Source: Mesorhizobium sp. M2A.F.Ca.ET.046.03.2.1 | Lineage (GTDB): Bacteria; Pseudomonadota; Alphaproteobacteria; Rhizobiales; Rhizobiaceae | Length of the DNA: 64,000 nt | NCBI RefSeq assembly: GCF_003952425.1 | Contig: NZ_CP034449.1 | Coordinates: 5,568,001 to 5,632,000, forward strand | Direction of reading: 5' to 3' | Part shown: in pieces, positions 39,344 through 47,576 of the stretch | Position numbering within the stretch: position 1 is the stretch's first letter | How the letters are laid out: each line of letters starts with the position of its first letter | The notes under the pieces: model-generated | What the model saw: the letters and a program-made list of their open reading frames with translations, nothing else | Told to the model about the DNA's origin: nothing | Database searches by the model: none | Translations under genes and position numbers: made by a program

Positions 39344-41656
39344 TTGGCTGTCACCATCACCTCCCTCGTCCTCTTCCTCATCGGTCTCATTCTCGGCGGC
39401 GGCGGCATCTGGCTCGTCGCGCTGGGCGGCAGTTGGTACTACCTGATCGCCGGCCTGGTCTTCCTGATCACCGCCTGGCTGCTGTTCAGTCGCAGGTCGA
39501 CCTCGCTCTGGCTCTACGCGCTGTTCGTGCTCGCCACTTTGTGCTGGGCGGTGTGGGAAATCGGCTTCGACTGGTGGCAGCTCGGTCCGCGCGGCGGCGT
39601 CATCGTGCTCATCGCCCTGTGGCTTTTGACGCCATGGGCAAGGCGCGGCTTGCGCGGTCCCGACGGACGCGCGCCACTGATCCTGGCGGTGCTCGCCTCG
39701 TTGGCGGTCGCCGGTTATTCGATGACCGCCGATCCGCACGATATCGCCGGCACGCTCGGCACCGAAAAGGTGGCGGCGGCGGCCAATCTCGGCGGCGACA
39801 TGCCGGCCGGCGAGTGGCACTTCTACGGCCGTACGCCGTTCGGCCAGCGCTATTCGCCGCTCGACCAGATCACGCCCGACAATGTCGCCAAGTTGCAGCC
39901 GGCCTGGACCTACCGCACCGGCGACGTGAAGGGCCCCGACGATATCGGCGAAACGACCTATCAGGTGACGCCGCTGAAGGTCGGCGACGCGCTCTTCATC
40001 TGCACGCCACACAACTTCGCCATCGCCATCGATGCCGCGAGCGGCAAGGAAAAGTGGCGCTACGATCCCAAGATCAAGCTCGACAACAACCGCCAGCACC
40101 AGACCTGCCGCGGCGTCTCCTACTATGCCGATGCCAAGATCGCCGCCGGCCAGCCCTGCGCGCAGCGGGTCTACCTGCCGACGTCGGACGCTCGCCTGAT
40201 CGCACTCGACGTCGCCAATGGGCAGGTGTGTCCGTCCTTCGCCGAGGGCGGCACGCTGAACCTGATGGCCAATATGCCTTATCCGAAATCGGGCTATTAC
40301 TATTCGACCTCGGCGCCGCTGATCGTCGCCGGCAAGATCATCGTCGGCGGCGCGGTCAACGACAATTACTCGACCGAGGAGCCGTCGGGCGTCATCCGTG
40401 CCTTCGACGTCGACACCGGCGCGCTGCTGTGGAACTGGGATTCCGGCAATCCGGATGTGACGACGCCGCTGCCCGCCGGGCAGACCTACACCCACAACTC
40501 GCCCAACATGTGGTCGACCGCCAGCGCCGACGAGAAGCTCGGGCTGCTTTACGTGCCGCTCGGCAACCAGACGCCGGACCAGCTCGGCATGGGCCGCAGC
40601 GCCAGTGTCGAGAAGTTGTCCTCCTCGATTACCGCGCTCGATCTCAACACCGGGCAATTGCGGTGGGTGCGGCAGACCGTGCATCACGATCTGTGGGACA
40701 TGGACGTGCCGGCGCAGCCGTCGCTGGTCGATATCACGACGGCAAACGGCATCGTGCCGGCGCTGGTCGAGCCGACCAAGCAGGGCGACCTCTACGTCCT
40801 CGACCGGCGCACGGGCGAGCCGATCATTCCGGTCAAGGACGTGCCGGCGCCCGGCGGCGCGATCGAGGGCGTTCATGCCTCGCCGACACAGCCGGCCTCC
40901 GACCTTTCCTTCAATCCGAAGCCGCTGACCGGGGCCGACATGTGGGGCATCACCCTATTCGATCAGCTGGCCTGCCGGATCGAGTTGAAGAAATTGCGCT
41001 ATGAGGGGCGCTACACGCCGCCCTCGCTGCAGGGCTCGCTGATCTATCCCGGCAATTTCGGCGTCTTCAACTGGGGCGGCGTCGCGGTCGATCCGGTGCG
41101 GCAGGTGATGTTCGGCATGCCGACTTACCTGGCGTTCACGTCCAAGCTCATCCCGCGCGCGGACGTGCCGCCGCCGGGCGATACCAAGGGCAGCGAGCAG
41201 GGGCTGAACCGCAACGAGGGCGCGCCTTACGCGGTGGTGATGGGGCCGTTCCTGTCGCCGCTCGGCATCCCCTGCCAGGCGCCGCCCTGGGGCTATGTCG
41301 CCGGCGTCGACCTGAAGACCGGAAACATCGCCTACCAGCACCGCAACGGCACCGTCTATGACATGACGCCGCTGCCGTTGCCGCTCAAGGTCGGCGTTCC
41401 TGGCATCGGCGGACCGATGATCACGGCGGGCGGAGTCGCTTTCCTGGGCGCGGCGGTCGACGACTATCTGCGCGCCTACGACCTCACCACCGGCAGGCAG
41501 CTCTGGCAGGCGAGGCTGCCGGCGGGCGGGCAGGCGACGCCGATGACCTACACGGTGGCCGACGGCCGCCAGTTCGTCGTCATCGTCGCCGGCGGCCACG
41601 GCTCGGTCGGCACCAAGCCGGGTGACTATGTGATGGCCTACACGCTGCCCAAGTGA
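39344..41656 (+). CDS. gcd: Membrane-bound PQQ-dependent glucose dehydrogenase
   Basis: A 770-residue quinoprotein of the inner membrane that oxidises glucose to gluconolactone in the periplasm and passes electrons to ubiquinone. Four or five membrane helices occupy about residues 1-130. The eight-bladed PQQ propeller follows, with EWHFYGRTPFGQRYSPLDQI at its beginning, THNSPNMWSTASAD, HHDLWDMDVPAQPSL and GGPMITAGGVAFLG near the end. A TTG start is chosen, since AAGGAG lies seven bases before it. No pqq biosynthesis gene occurs in the window. Confidence 0.94.
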   Translation: MAVTITSLVLFLIGLILGGGGIWLVALGGSWYYLIAGLVFLITAWLLFSRRSTSLWLYALFVLATLCWAVWEIGFDWWQLGPRGGVIVLIALWLLTPWARRGLRGPDGRAPLILAVLASLAVAGYSMTADPHDIAGTLGTEKVAAAANLGGDMPAGEWHFYGRTPFGQRYSPLDQITPDNVAKLQPAWTYRTGDVKGPDDIGETTYQVTPLKVGDALFICTPHNFAIAIDAASGKEKWRYDPKIKLDNNRQHQTCRGVSYYADAKIAAGQPCAQRVYLPTSDARLIALDVANGQVCPSFAEGGTLNLMANMPYPKSGYYYSTSAPLIVAGKIIVGGAVNDNYSTEEPSGVIRAFDVDTGALLWNWDSGNPDVTTPLPAGQTYTHNSPNMWSTASADEKLGLLYVPLGNQTPDQLGMGRSASVEKLSSSITALDLNTGQLRWVRQTVHHDLWDMDVPAQPSLVDITTANGIVPALVEPTKQGDLYVLDRRTGEPIIPVKDVPAPGGAIEGVHASPTQPASDLSFNPKPLTGADMWGITLFDQLACRIELKKLRYEGRYTPPSLQGSLIYPGNFGVFNWGGVAVDPVRQVMFGMPTYLAFTSKLIPRADVPPPGDTKGSEQGLNRNEGAPYAVVMGPFLSPLGIPCQAPPWGYVAGVDLKTGNIAYQHRNGTVYDMTPLPLPLKVGVPGIGGPMITAGGVAFLGAAVDDYLRAYDLTTGRQLWQARLPAGGQATPMTYTVADGRQFVVIVAGGHGSVGTKPGDYVMAYTLPK

Positions 41657-41672
41657 GGGGACGCGTCGGGCT

Positions 41673-42111
41673 TCAAAGCCCGAGATGGCCCCGCAGGCTG
41701 GGCACCTGGTCCAGCACCTGGTTGGTGAGATCGGGGCCGGCGGCGGCTTCGGCCTGCTTGATCAAGGTCTCGCCGGCCTGTTGGATCTGCGCCATGTCGA
41801 GGCCGGACGCTTTAAGCGCCGCGATGCCGTTTGATCAGCGCGCCGGCCTTTTCGCCGAGCACGCCGCCAAGCGCGCCCTGCAGCGACGACAGGAGGCCGC
41901 CACCCGAATTGGCCGCCGCGCCGGCGGCCATCACGTCATATTTCTGGGCTAGCGCGTCGGCGCCGGGGATCTGGGCGAAGAAAGATGAAACGCTGGTGCC
42001 TTCCGCCTCGTGCTCGAGCACGGAGAAGATGGTGCCGACGACCTTCTCGGTGGTCGGCTCATCGAGGCCGGCCTTCGAGGAAACGGTGTTGATGATGTCC
42101 TGGACGTTCAT
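41673..42111 (-). pseudogene. Frameshifted small DUF2780/DUF2267-like gene
   Basis: The first frame (42111 to 41812) gives MNVQDIINTVSSKAGLDEPT and so on to an early stop after EKAGALIKRHRGA. Dropping one base from the AAA at 41830-41832 on the minus strand lets the frame continue as NGIAALKASGLDMAQIQQAG and end at LRGHLGL, stop at 41673. The intact product would be about 145 residues, Ala/Gly-rich and helical. The extra base could be a natural mutation or a sequence error. Family assignment is tentative. Confidence 0.75.
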
Positions 42112-42380
42112 GGCATTCCCCTTTCGTCATTCGTATCGGCAAGGCGGCTCTGGCAACTTCGCCTCCTAATGTGACAGCACCATCAAGCCTTTCGGAAATG
42201 ACCAAAATGTGATGAATTAAGCTGGCTCCCCGGCGCACCGCTCCGCCAGGAATCCCTCGCAGGATCGTCACCCCGGCGTGACTGGACCCTGCAGCTCTCG
42301 ACCCTATCTTGCGGATCACCCGCCTGAAGCGCGCCATGTCGAAAATGGATTCCCGTGTCGCGCTTTGGGTTGTTGCTGAT

Positions 42381-42425
42381 GCATGTCGTTGTCCCAAAAC
42401 CGCTGCGCATTTTTGGGCGACATGC
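42381..42425 (+). repeat. Palindromic repeat related to family B
   Basis: Arms GCATGTCG and CGACATGC enclose CCCAAAA and TTTTGGG. The layout matches the second hairpin at 18209 and 54203 with compensatory changes in the inner stem. It fills the end of the 332-bp gap upstream of the hydrolase gene. The rest of this gap has no recognisable feature. Confidence 0.8.
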
Positions 42426-42443
42426 ACTTCGTTGAGGACAGCC

Positions 42444-43331
42444 ATGACAGAACCCGTTGCCAAGCCCGTCATCACTCAGGCGATGATCGACGCCTATGAC
42501 GAATACACGCATCTGACGCTCGACCGGCGCCGCTTCATGGAGCAGCTGACGAGGCTGGCGGGCTCGGGCGCCGCGGCAGCGGCGATCGCGCCGATGCTCG
42601 CTGCCAATTACGCCCAGGCGGCGATCGTCGCCGAGGACGACAGCCGCGTTAAGGGCGAGGACATCACCTATCAGGGCTCGAGCGGCGAGATGAAAGCCCA
42701 TCTGGTCAAGCCGGCCGACCAGTCGGGCAAGCTCGGCACGGTCATCGTCATCCATGAGAACCGGGGCCTCAATCCGCATATCCGCGATGTCGCCCGACGC
42801 GTGGCGTTGGAAGATTTCGTGGCGTTGGCGCCGGATTTCCTGTCGCCGCTTGGCGGCACGCCGTCCGACGAGGATAAGGCGCGCGACATGTTCGCCAAGC
42901 TCGACCCCGCCCAGGTCGCGGCAGACGGCGTGGCGACGGTCGCTTATCTCAAGAGCCTCAAGGACGGCAACGGCAAGGTCGGGGCGGTCGGCTTCTGCTG
43001 GGGCGGCGGCGCGGTGAACCAGCTTGCCGTCCATGCGCTCGATCTCAGCGCCGGCGTCGCCTATTATGGCATGCAGCCCAAGGCCGAGTATGCCGCGAAG
43101 ATCAAGGCGCCGCTGCTCCTTCACTATGCCGGTCTCGACAGCCGGACCAATGCCGGCATCGATGCCTACAGCAAAGCGCTCGACGCCGCGCATGTCGAAT
43201 ACAAGGTCTATGTCTATGAGGGCGCCAACCACGCCTTCAACAACGACACCTCGGCCGCGCGCTACGACAAGAAAGCCGCCGATCTCGCCTGGGGCCGGAC
43301 AGTGGCGTTTCTGAAGGAGAAGCTGGCCTGA
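42444..43331 (+). CDS. Dienelactone hydrolase family protein, Tat-exported
   Basis: A 295-residue alpha/beta hydrolase. The N-terminal region has LDRRRFMEQLTRLAGSGAAA, a twin-arginine type signal inside about 55 residues, ending near AQA. The nucleophile elbow is GFCWGGG (cysteine), and the histidine of the triad is in GANHAFNND; the oxyanion region is VIVIHENRGLNPHI. Members hydrolyse dienelactones or related esters; the true substrate is not known. The ATG has GAGGA at normal distance. Confidence 0.9.
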   Translation: MTEPVAKPVITQAMIDAYDEYTHLTLDRRRFMEQLTRLAGSGAAAAAIAPMLAANYAQAAIVAEDDSRVKGEDITYQGSSGEMKAHLVKPADQSGKLGTVIVIHENRGLNPHIRDVARRVALEDFVALAPDFLSPLGGTPSDEDKARDMFAKLDPAQVAADGVATVAYLKSLKDGNGKVGAVGFCWGGGAVNQLAVHALDLSAGVAYYGMQPKAEYAAKIKAPLLLHYAGLDSRTNAGIDAYSKALDAAHVEYKVYVYEGANHAFNNDTSAARYDKKAADLAWGRTVAFLKEKLA

Positions 43332-43342
43332 CGCTTCGCGCG

Positions 43343-43792
43343 TCAGGCAACCGCCGGCGCCCAAACCGCTGCAAAGTCGGGCGACAGCGTGAAGCCAGCG
43401 GGCGGCGCCGACGCCGGAGGCGGGCGGCGCATGCCTTCGTGCAGATAGCGCAGGGCCGACATCAGCCCGTTCATGGTATAGGGCTTCGATATGACGCCAA
43501 CCGCGCCGGCGAAGTTCTCAGGAATGCGTCTCGGATTCGCGGTCATGAACACGACCATCGGCTGATCCGACTGACTTACGTGCTCGGCAACCTTGACTCC
43601 TGTCGGGCCGTCCGACAGATGAATGTCCACGAACGCGATGTCGGCGCGTTCGGTATCGACCATGGCCTTTGCTTCATCCGACGACATGGCCCAGCCGACG
43701 ACCCGGTGGCCCGCCTCCTCGATCAGGCTCTCCAATTCCATGGCAAGCAGGGCCTCGTCTTCGACGATGAGCACTTTCAACGGCTGGCTCAC
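43343..43792 (-). CDS. Single-domain response regulator (LovR-like)
   Basis: A 149-residue receiver-only protein. The acidic pocket is VEDE (residues 10-13), the phosphorylated aspartate is D56 in FVDIHL, with the switch Thr in FMTA and Lys103 in ISKPY. There is no output domain; a Pro/Ala-rich tail follows. The GTG start overlaps the kinase stop by 4 bp, so the two are coupled. In Caulobacter the LOV kinase LovK pairs in the same way with the receiver LovR to modulate general stress and adhesion. Confidence 0.92.
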   Translation of the reverse strand: MSQPLKVLIVEDEALLAMELESLIEEAGHRVVGWAMSSDEAKAMVDTERADIAFVDIHLSDGPTGVKVAEHVSQSDQPMVVFMTANPRRIPENFAGAVGVISKPYTMNGLMSALRYLHEGMRRPPPASAPPAGFTLSPDFAAVWAPAVA

Positions 43793-44925
43793 GAGATGTC
43801 CCTTTTCTGCGCTTCGTTCGGCATTTTGATAAAAACTCGCGTGCCCGGACTTGCGTTCCGCCACTCGACATCGGCACGAAGCTGGCGCCCGAGTTGCCGG
43901 ATAAGGCGCATACCGAAGGAACCGTCACCGGCGTTCCCGTCCATGCCGACGCCGTCGTCGGAAACTTCAATGATGAGGTGCCCGTCCGGTTGGCTCATCT
44001 TGACGCCGATGCTGCCGGGCGTCGTCTCGTCCTTGAAGGCATGCTTCAACGCATTGGTGACAAGCTCGTTCACAATCAGCGCCACCGGCGTTGCCTTGTC
44101 GGCAGGAACGACGATCGGCTCCAGGTCCAGTTTCGAACTGATCTGCGATCTGCCGGATGCTGCAAGCAGATCCGAGACAAGGTCCCTGGCGAAGTCGGAG
44201 ACATCGAACCTGCTTACATCCTTCGACTGGTAGAGTCGGCGATGTACGGTGCTCAGCGCTTCTATGCGTTCCAGCATCGTCGCGAGGGTGTCCTTGACGG
44301 CCTCATCCTTGATCATGCGGCGCTGCATCAGGATGAGGGACGAGATCATCTGAAGATTATTCTTCACCCGGTGGTCGACCTCATGGAGCAGCGCGGTCTG
44401 CGTTTCGAGCGCAGCTTCGAGCTCTCTGGTCCGCTCCTTTACCGCCTCTTCGAAGCGCTGCTTGTCGGCTACGATGCGCTGCTCGGAGTGCTTGCGGTCG
44501 GAGACATCGAGTTGCGAGGCGAAGAAAAACAAAAGCTCACCTTTGTCGTTGTAGACGGGGCTGATGTAGAGCGCATTCCAGAAGGTGGAACCGTCCTTGC
44601 GATAGTTCAAAATGTCGATGCTGATGTCGTTGCCCACGGCCACCGCCGTGCGAAGTTCCGCGATGGCAGCCGGATCTGTCTCCGGTCCTTGCAGGAAGCG
44701 GCAGTTCCTGCCCATGACCTCTTCGCGTGCATAGCCCGTCAGCCGAAGGAACGAATCGTTGACGAAGACGATCGGGTTGTCCGGTTTGCGCGGGTCGGTG
44801 ATAAGCATCGACATACGCGTTGCCCGAATGGCCGCCGCGAATGGGTCGCCTTTGCCATGCTCGACATGAAGACTGTCAGTCATGTGCCAGGCGTCTGGTG
44901 CTTCCCTTGTGTGTTTCCCGTCCAT
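43789..44925 (-). CDS. LOV-domain sensor histidine kinase (HisKA_2)
   Basis: A 378-residue blue-light-type sensor kinase. Residues about 28-140 form a PAS/LOV domain with the flavin-binding motif GRNCRFLQ; the photoactive cysteine is C75. The dimerisation/phosphoacceptor part [17 protein letters not shown] has its histidine at H185 and belongs to the HisKA_2 type. The ATP site follows with [13 protein letters not shown] (N box, 285-297) and SDDGVGMDG (323 onwards). The ATG at 44925 has GGAG six bases upstream. Related kinases in Brucella and Rhizobium leguminosarum respond to blue light. Confidence 0.94.
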   Translation of the reverse strand: MDGKHTREAPDAWHMTDSLHVEHGKGDPFAAAIRATRMSMLITDPRKPDNPIVFVNDSFLRLTGYAREEVMGRNCRFLQGPETDPAAIAELRTAVAVGNDISIDILNYRKDGSTFWNALYISPVYNDKGELLFFFASQLDVSDRKHSEQRIVADKQRFEEAVKERTRELEAALETQTALLHEVDHRVKNNLQMISSLILMQRRMIKDEAVKDTLATMLERIEALSTVHRRLYQSKDVSRFDVSDFARDLVSDLLAASGRSQISSKLDLEPIVVPADKATPVALIVNELVTNALKHAFKDETTPGSIGVKMSQPDGHLIIEVSDDGVGMDGNAGDGSFGMRLIRQLGRQLRADVEWRNASPGTRVFIKMPNEAQKRDIS

Positions 44926-45066
44926 TGATAACTCCAAGCCTTGACCGCCGCGACAACGGCGCAGACTTGGAATTGGTTCAATCGCAGGTTTGTTGACGCA
45001 GACAGGAAAAGTGAAGGAACAAAACCGGAGTTCTTCTAAGTTCCTGCGTGGAAATCACTTTGAGAT

Positions 45067-45987
45067 CTACACGGCTCTGGGCCGATGCATGGCGACGCCG
45101 GCGATCACCATTGCGATACCTACACAGTCGATGACGCTCGGCACCTGGCGGAGCACGATGACGCCGATCAATGTTGCCGTGAGCGGCAGGAGCGACAGCA
45201 TCAGCGCGAAGCTCGCGCGCGGCAGCCTCGCCATGGCGAGCTGGTCGCAGACATAGGGGATGACCGAGGAGCAGACGCCGACGCCGATCGCCGCGACAAG
45301 CAGTTGCGGCGACGAGAAGGCGGGCAGCGCCTCGCGGAAGCCGATGGGCAACACGACGAGGAACGCGATCGCCATGGCGGCGCCGAGGCCGGCAATGGCG
45401 AGGCCTGCCTGGGCGACGCGATGGCCGATCACGATATAGCCGACGAACAGAGCGCCGTTGAGAGAGGCCCAGAACAGGCCGAGTGGATCGCTCGACCATT
45501 TCACGTCGATAAGCAGCAAGGTGCCGATGACCGCGACAGCCAGCGCGGCAAAATTGCGCCGGCTGCGCAGGCCGACCAGCGCGACCCCGATCGTGCCGAC
45601 GAATTCGATCGCCGCCACCAGCGAGATCGGCAGGCGGTCGAGCGCCAGATAGAACGAGCAGTTCATCACCGCCAGACAGGCGCCGAAGGCCAGCAAAAGC
45701 AGTCGCTGAGCGCGGTCGGCGCGCGCAAAGACGCGCCAGGGCCTGGTCAATGGGGCGAAGATGAGAGCGGCGGTGGCGATGCGCAGCCAGGCCATGCCGA
45801 GCACGCCGACCTGGTCGAAAAGCAGCACCGCGAAAGCCGGTCCGAGATAGTGGAACACGGCGCTGATGCAGAACCAGACATGCGGCGGCAGCGCATTGGC
45901 CAATCCCCCGAGGGCAAGGAGGGGGCGCGGGGCGTCGGTTCTGCCGGCGGCCCGGTTTGCAGCTGGAGTTTGCGTTTGGCTGGTCAT
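45067..45987 (-). CDS. EamA/RhtA-type metabolite exporter
   Basis: A 306-residue inner-membrane protein with ten predicted spans, two EamA repeats. Segments such as CSFYLALDRLPISLVAAIEFVG and LPRASFALMLSLLPLTATLIG mark the RhtA/DMT group that exports amino acids such as threonine and homoserine. A start at 46014 would add nine residues; neither start has a strong ribosome site. It is divergent from an Lrp/AsnC regulator that probably controls it. Confidence 0.88.
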   Translation of the reverse strand: MTSQTQTPAANRAAGRTDAPRPLLALGGLANALPPHVWFCISAVFHYLGPAFAVLLFDQVGVLGMAWLRIATAALIFAPLTRPWRVFARADRAQRLLLLAFGACLAVMNCSFYLALDRLPISLVAAIEFVGTIGVALVGLRSRRNFAALAVAVIGTLLLIDVKWSSDPLGLFWASLNGALFVGYIVIGHRVAQAGLAIAGLGAAMAIAFLVVLPIGFREALPAFSSPQLLVAAIGVGVCSSVIPYVCDQLAMARLPRASFALMLSLLPLTATLIGVIVLRQVPSVIDCVGIAMVIAGVAMHRPRAV

Positions 45988-46075
45988 GGGCGCATTATCG
46001 CAGGCGAAATGCATAACTAATATGTGCGATCGGCGCGCCTTTTGTCATTCTGGATTCCAATGGAAGGCAAAAATA

Positions 46076-46552
46076 TTGAAAAACCTTCGAAATGAAGATG
46101 CCGACCTGGACGCCGTGGACCTGAAGATCCTGCGGCTCCTGGAAAAGGACGCGCGCATCAGCACGGCGGAACTGGCGCGCGCGGTCGGGCTGTCGGCGCC
46201 GAGCGTGGCGGAGCGCCTCCGCAAGCTGCAGGAGAACGGTGTGATCGAGGCCTATACGGTCAGGATCAACCCGTCCGCGCTCGGCATGAAGCTGTCGGCA
46301 TGGCTGAGAATCAGGCCGGTGCCGGGACAGCTTTCCGTCGTGGCAGATATCATTCGCGAGCTACCGGAGATCGCGCAATGCGACCGGGTCACCGGCGAGG
46401 ATTGCTTCATCGCGCTCGCCCATGTCGGCTCGGTGAGCGAGCTCGAGCGGGTGATCGACCGGATCATTCCCTATGCGATGACCAACACGGCCATCATCCA
46501 ATCGTCACCGGTCGAGCCGCGCTCGCCGCTGGGCGGGTTCAGGCAAAAGTGA
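46076..46552 (+). CDS. Lrp/AsnC family transcriptional regulator
   Basis: A 158-residue regulator. Residues about 12-60 form the winged helix (DLKILRLLEKDARISTAELA then GLSAPSVAERLRKL) and residues 75-150 the RAM ligand-binding domain (IAQCDRVTGEDCFIALAHVG). A TTG start is chosen, with GGAAGG eight bases upstream. Lrp-type proteins often sit beside and control amino-acid exporters, here the divergent EamA gene. Confidence 0.93.
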   Translation: MKNLRNEDADLDAVDLKILRLLEKDARISTAELARAVGLSAPSVAERLRKLQENGVIEAYTVRINPSALGMKLSAWLRIRPVPGQLSVVADIIRELPEIAQCDRVTGEDCFIALAHVGSVSELERVIDRIIPYAMTNTAIIQSSPVEPRSPLGGFRQK

Positions 46553-46582
46553 CGGGGCAGGATGACGGGCGGAGGGGACGAA

Positions 46583-46780
46583 TCAGGCGTGGCCGCGCCG
46601 CATGCGCGCCTGGGTCAGAATCGCGCGCCAGCGGATCATGTCGAACGGGATGGGTTCATTGTTGTTGGCGATGTGGAAGATCTCGTTGTCGACGTTCTTC
46701 AGCGATCGCCAGAAATCATAGTCGGTGATGCGTGGATCGGCCGCCAAGCGCTCCACCTCGACCTTGATATCGGTTTTCAT
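46583..46780 (-). CDS. Small protein of unknown function
   Basis: A 65-residue protein with GAGGA six bases before the ATG. The sequence (MKTDIKVEVERLAADPRITD then YDFWRSLKNVDNEIFHIANN) is hydrophilic and probably helical, with no known motif. I do not recognise a family. It ends 31 bp from the convergent Lrp gene. An inverted repeat at 46888 lies about 108 bp upstream and may belong to its promoter. Confidence 0.65.
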   Translation of the reverse strand: MKTDIKVEVERLAADPRITDYDFWRSLKNVDNEIFHIANNNEPIPFDMIRWRAILTQARMRRGHA

Positions 46781-46887
46781 GCACTGTCCTCGCACCGCAT
46801 TCCGCCAGCCGCCCGCGCGCAAACCCGGTACGGCGGTTTTCAAACGCGTCACTGAGTCGTTCAACGGACTCAAGCGACTTGTTCACG

Positions 46888-46910
46888 TTAAAACCTTGGT
46901 AAGGTTAACG
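46888..46910 (-). promoter_or_regulatory. Inverted repeat in a small intergenic region
   Basis: AACCTT-GGT-AAGGTT with flanking GTTAA/TTAAC arms forms a nearly perfect 23-bp palindrome. TTAAC elements recall CtrA-type half-sites of alphaproteobacteria, but the spacing is not the standard one. It lies between two minus-strand genes and could regulate the small gene at 46583. Confidence 0.4.
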
Positions 46911-46925
46911 CGGGCGCGGGGGTTT

Positions 46926-47411
46926 TCAAGCGCTCTTGCGCTTGATGCCGATCGAGCGCCCGGCGCGCTCGGGCATCGGCAGCGCCGCATGGGCGGCGCG
47001 CATGGCTTCGACCTTCGCCATCACGTCGGCCGGGAAGGGGGCGACCCGCGGCCCGGCCATGTCGACATGCAGCGCAAGCTGCTCGGAGGTCGCGGCCAAC
47101 CAGCCGTCGACATGGCGGATTTCCTGATAGGCCCTGAGCCGCTTCTCATCGTGGTCGATAAGCTGGAACGAGACCTTCACCTTGTGGTCGAGGTGCAGTT
47201 CCTGGACATAGCAGACATGGACTTCCGCCGTGTAGATGGTGAGGCGGCGATCCCTTGCGTAGTTCGGCCCCATGCCCATCATCTCGAAGGCGACATCCGA
47301 ACAGCGGTCGAACAGCACGTTGTAATAGGCCATGTTGAGATGGCCGTTATAGTCGATCCAGTCCTTCTCGATGTCCATCGGGTCGGAAATGAAGGGGGCG
47401 GGGATGGTCAT
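46926..47411 (-). CDS. Hot-dog fold thioesterase (4HBT-like)
   Basis: A 161-residue acyl-CoA thioesterase-like protein. The active-site segment DWIDYNGHLNMAYYNVLFDRCSD is typical of the 4-hydroxybenzoyl-CoA thioesterase fold, with the aspartate and histidine expected for catalysis. The middle strand VHVCYVQELHLDHKVKVSFQL also fits. The closest relatives appear to be the thioesterases fused to or next to carnitine dehydrogenases, but no such gene is here. AAGGA precedes the ATG. Confidence 0.87.
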   Translation of the reverse strand: MTIPAPFISDPMDIEKDWIDYNGHLNMAYYNVLFDRCSDVAFEMMGMGPNYARDRRLTIYTAEVHVCYVQELHLDHKVKVSFQLIDHDEKRLRAYQEIRHVDGWLAATSEQLALHVDMAGPRVAPFPADVMAKVEAMRAAHAALPMPERAGRSIGIKRKSA

Positions 47412-47471
47412 CTGATTTTCCTTGATCGTCGCTGGACAGGGCGTGGCGGGTGAGGTTCTCTTTGTTCCGGC

Positions 47472-47515
47472 GCAATTCCGGACGGAAAACCGCTTCACAC
47501 TTTTCCTGGAATTGC
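47472..47515 (+). repeat. Palindromic intergenic repeat (family A, copy 3)
   Basis: Arms GCAATTCC and GGAATTGC around GGAAAA and TTTTCC, almost identical to the copy at 8160. It lies in the divergent gap between the thioesterase and the FAD-linked oxidase. Confidence 0.85.
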
Positions 47516-47576
47516 TTTAGGCATCATCCATAGCTGCATATCAAGAGTGGCCGCTGGTCCATTCGCGGAGGAATTC

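Noticed and set aside
41830..41832. Programmed ribosomal frameshift at the AAA in the DUF2780-like gene
   Set aside because: No standard slippery heptamer or stimulatory structure is evident, so mutation or sequence error is more likely.
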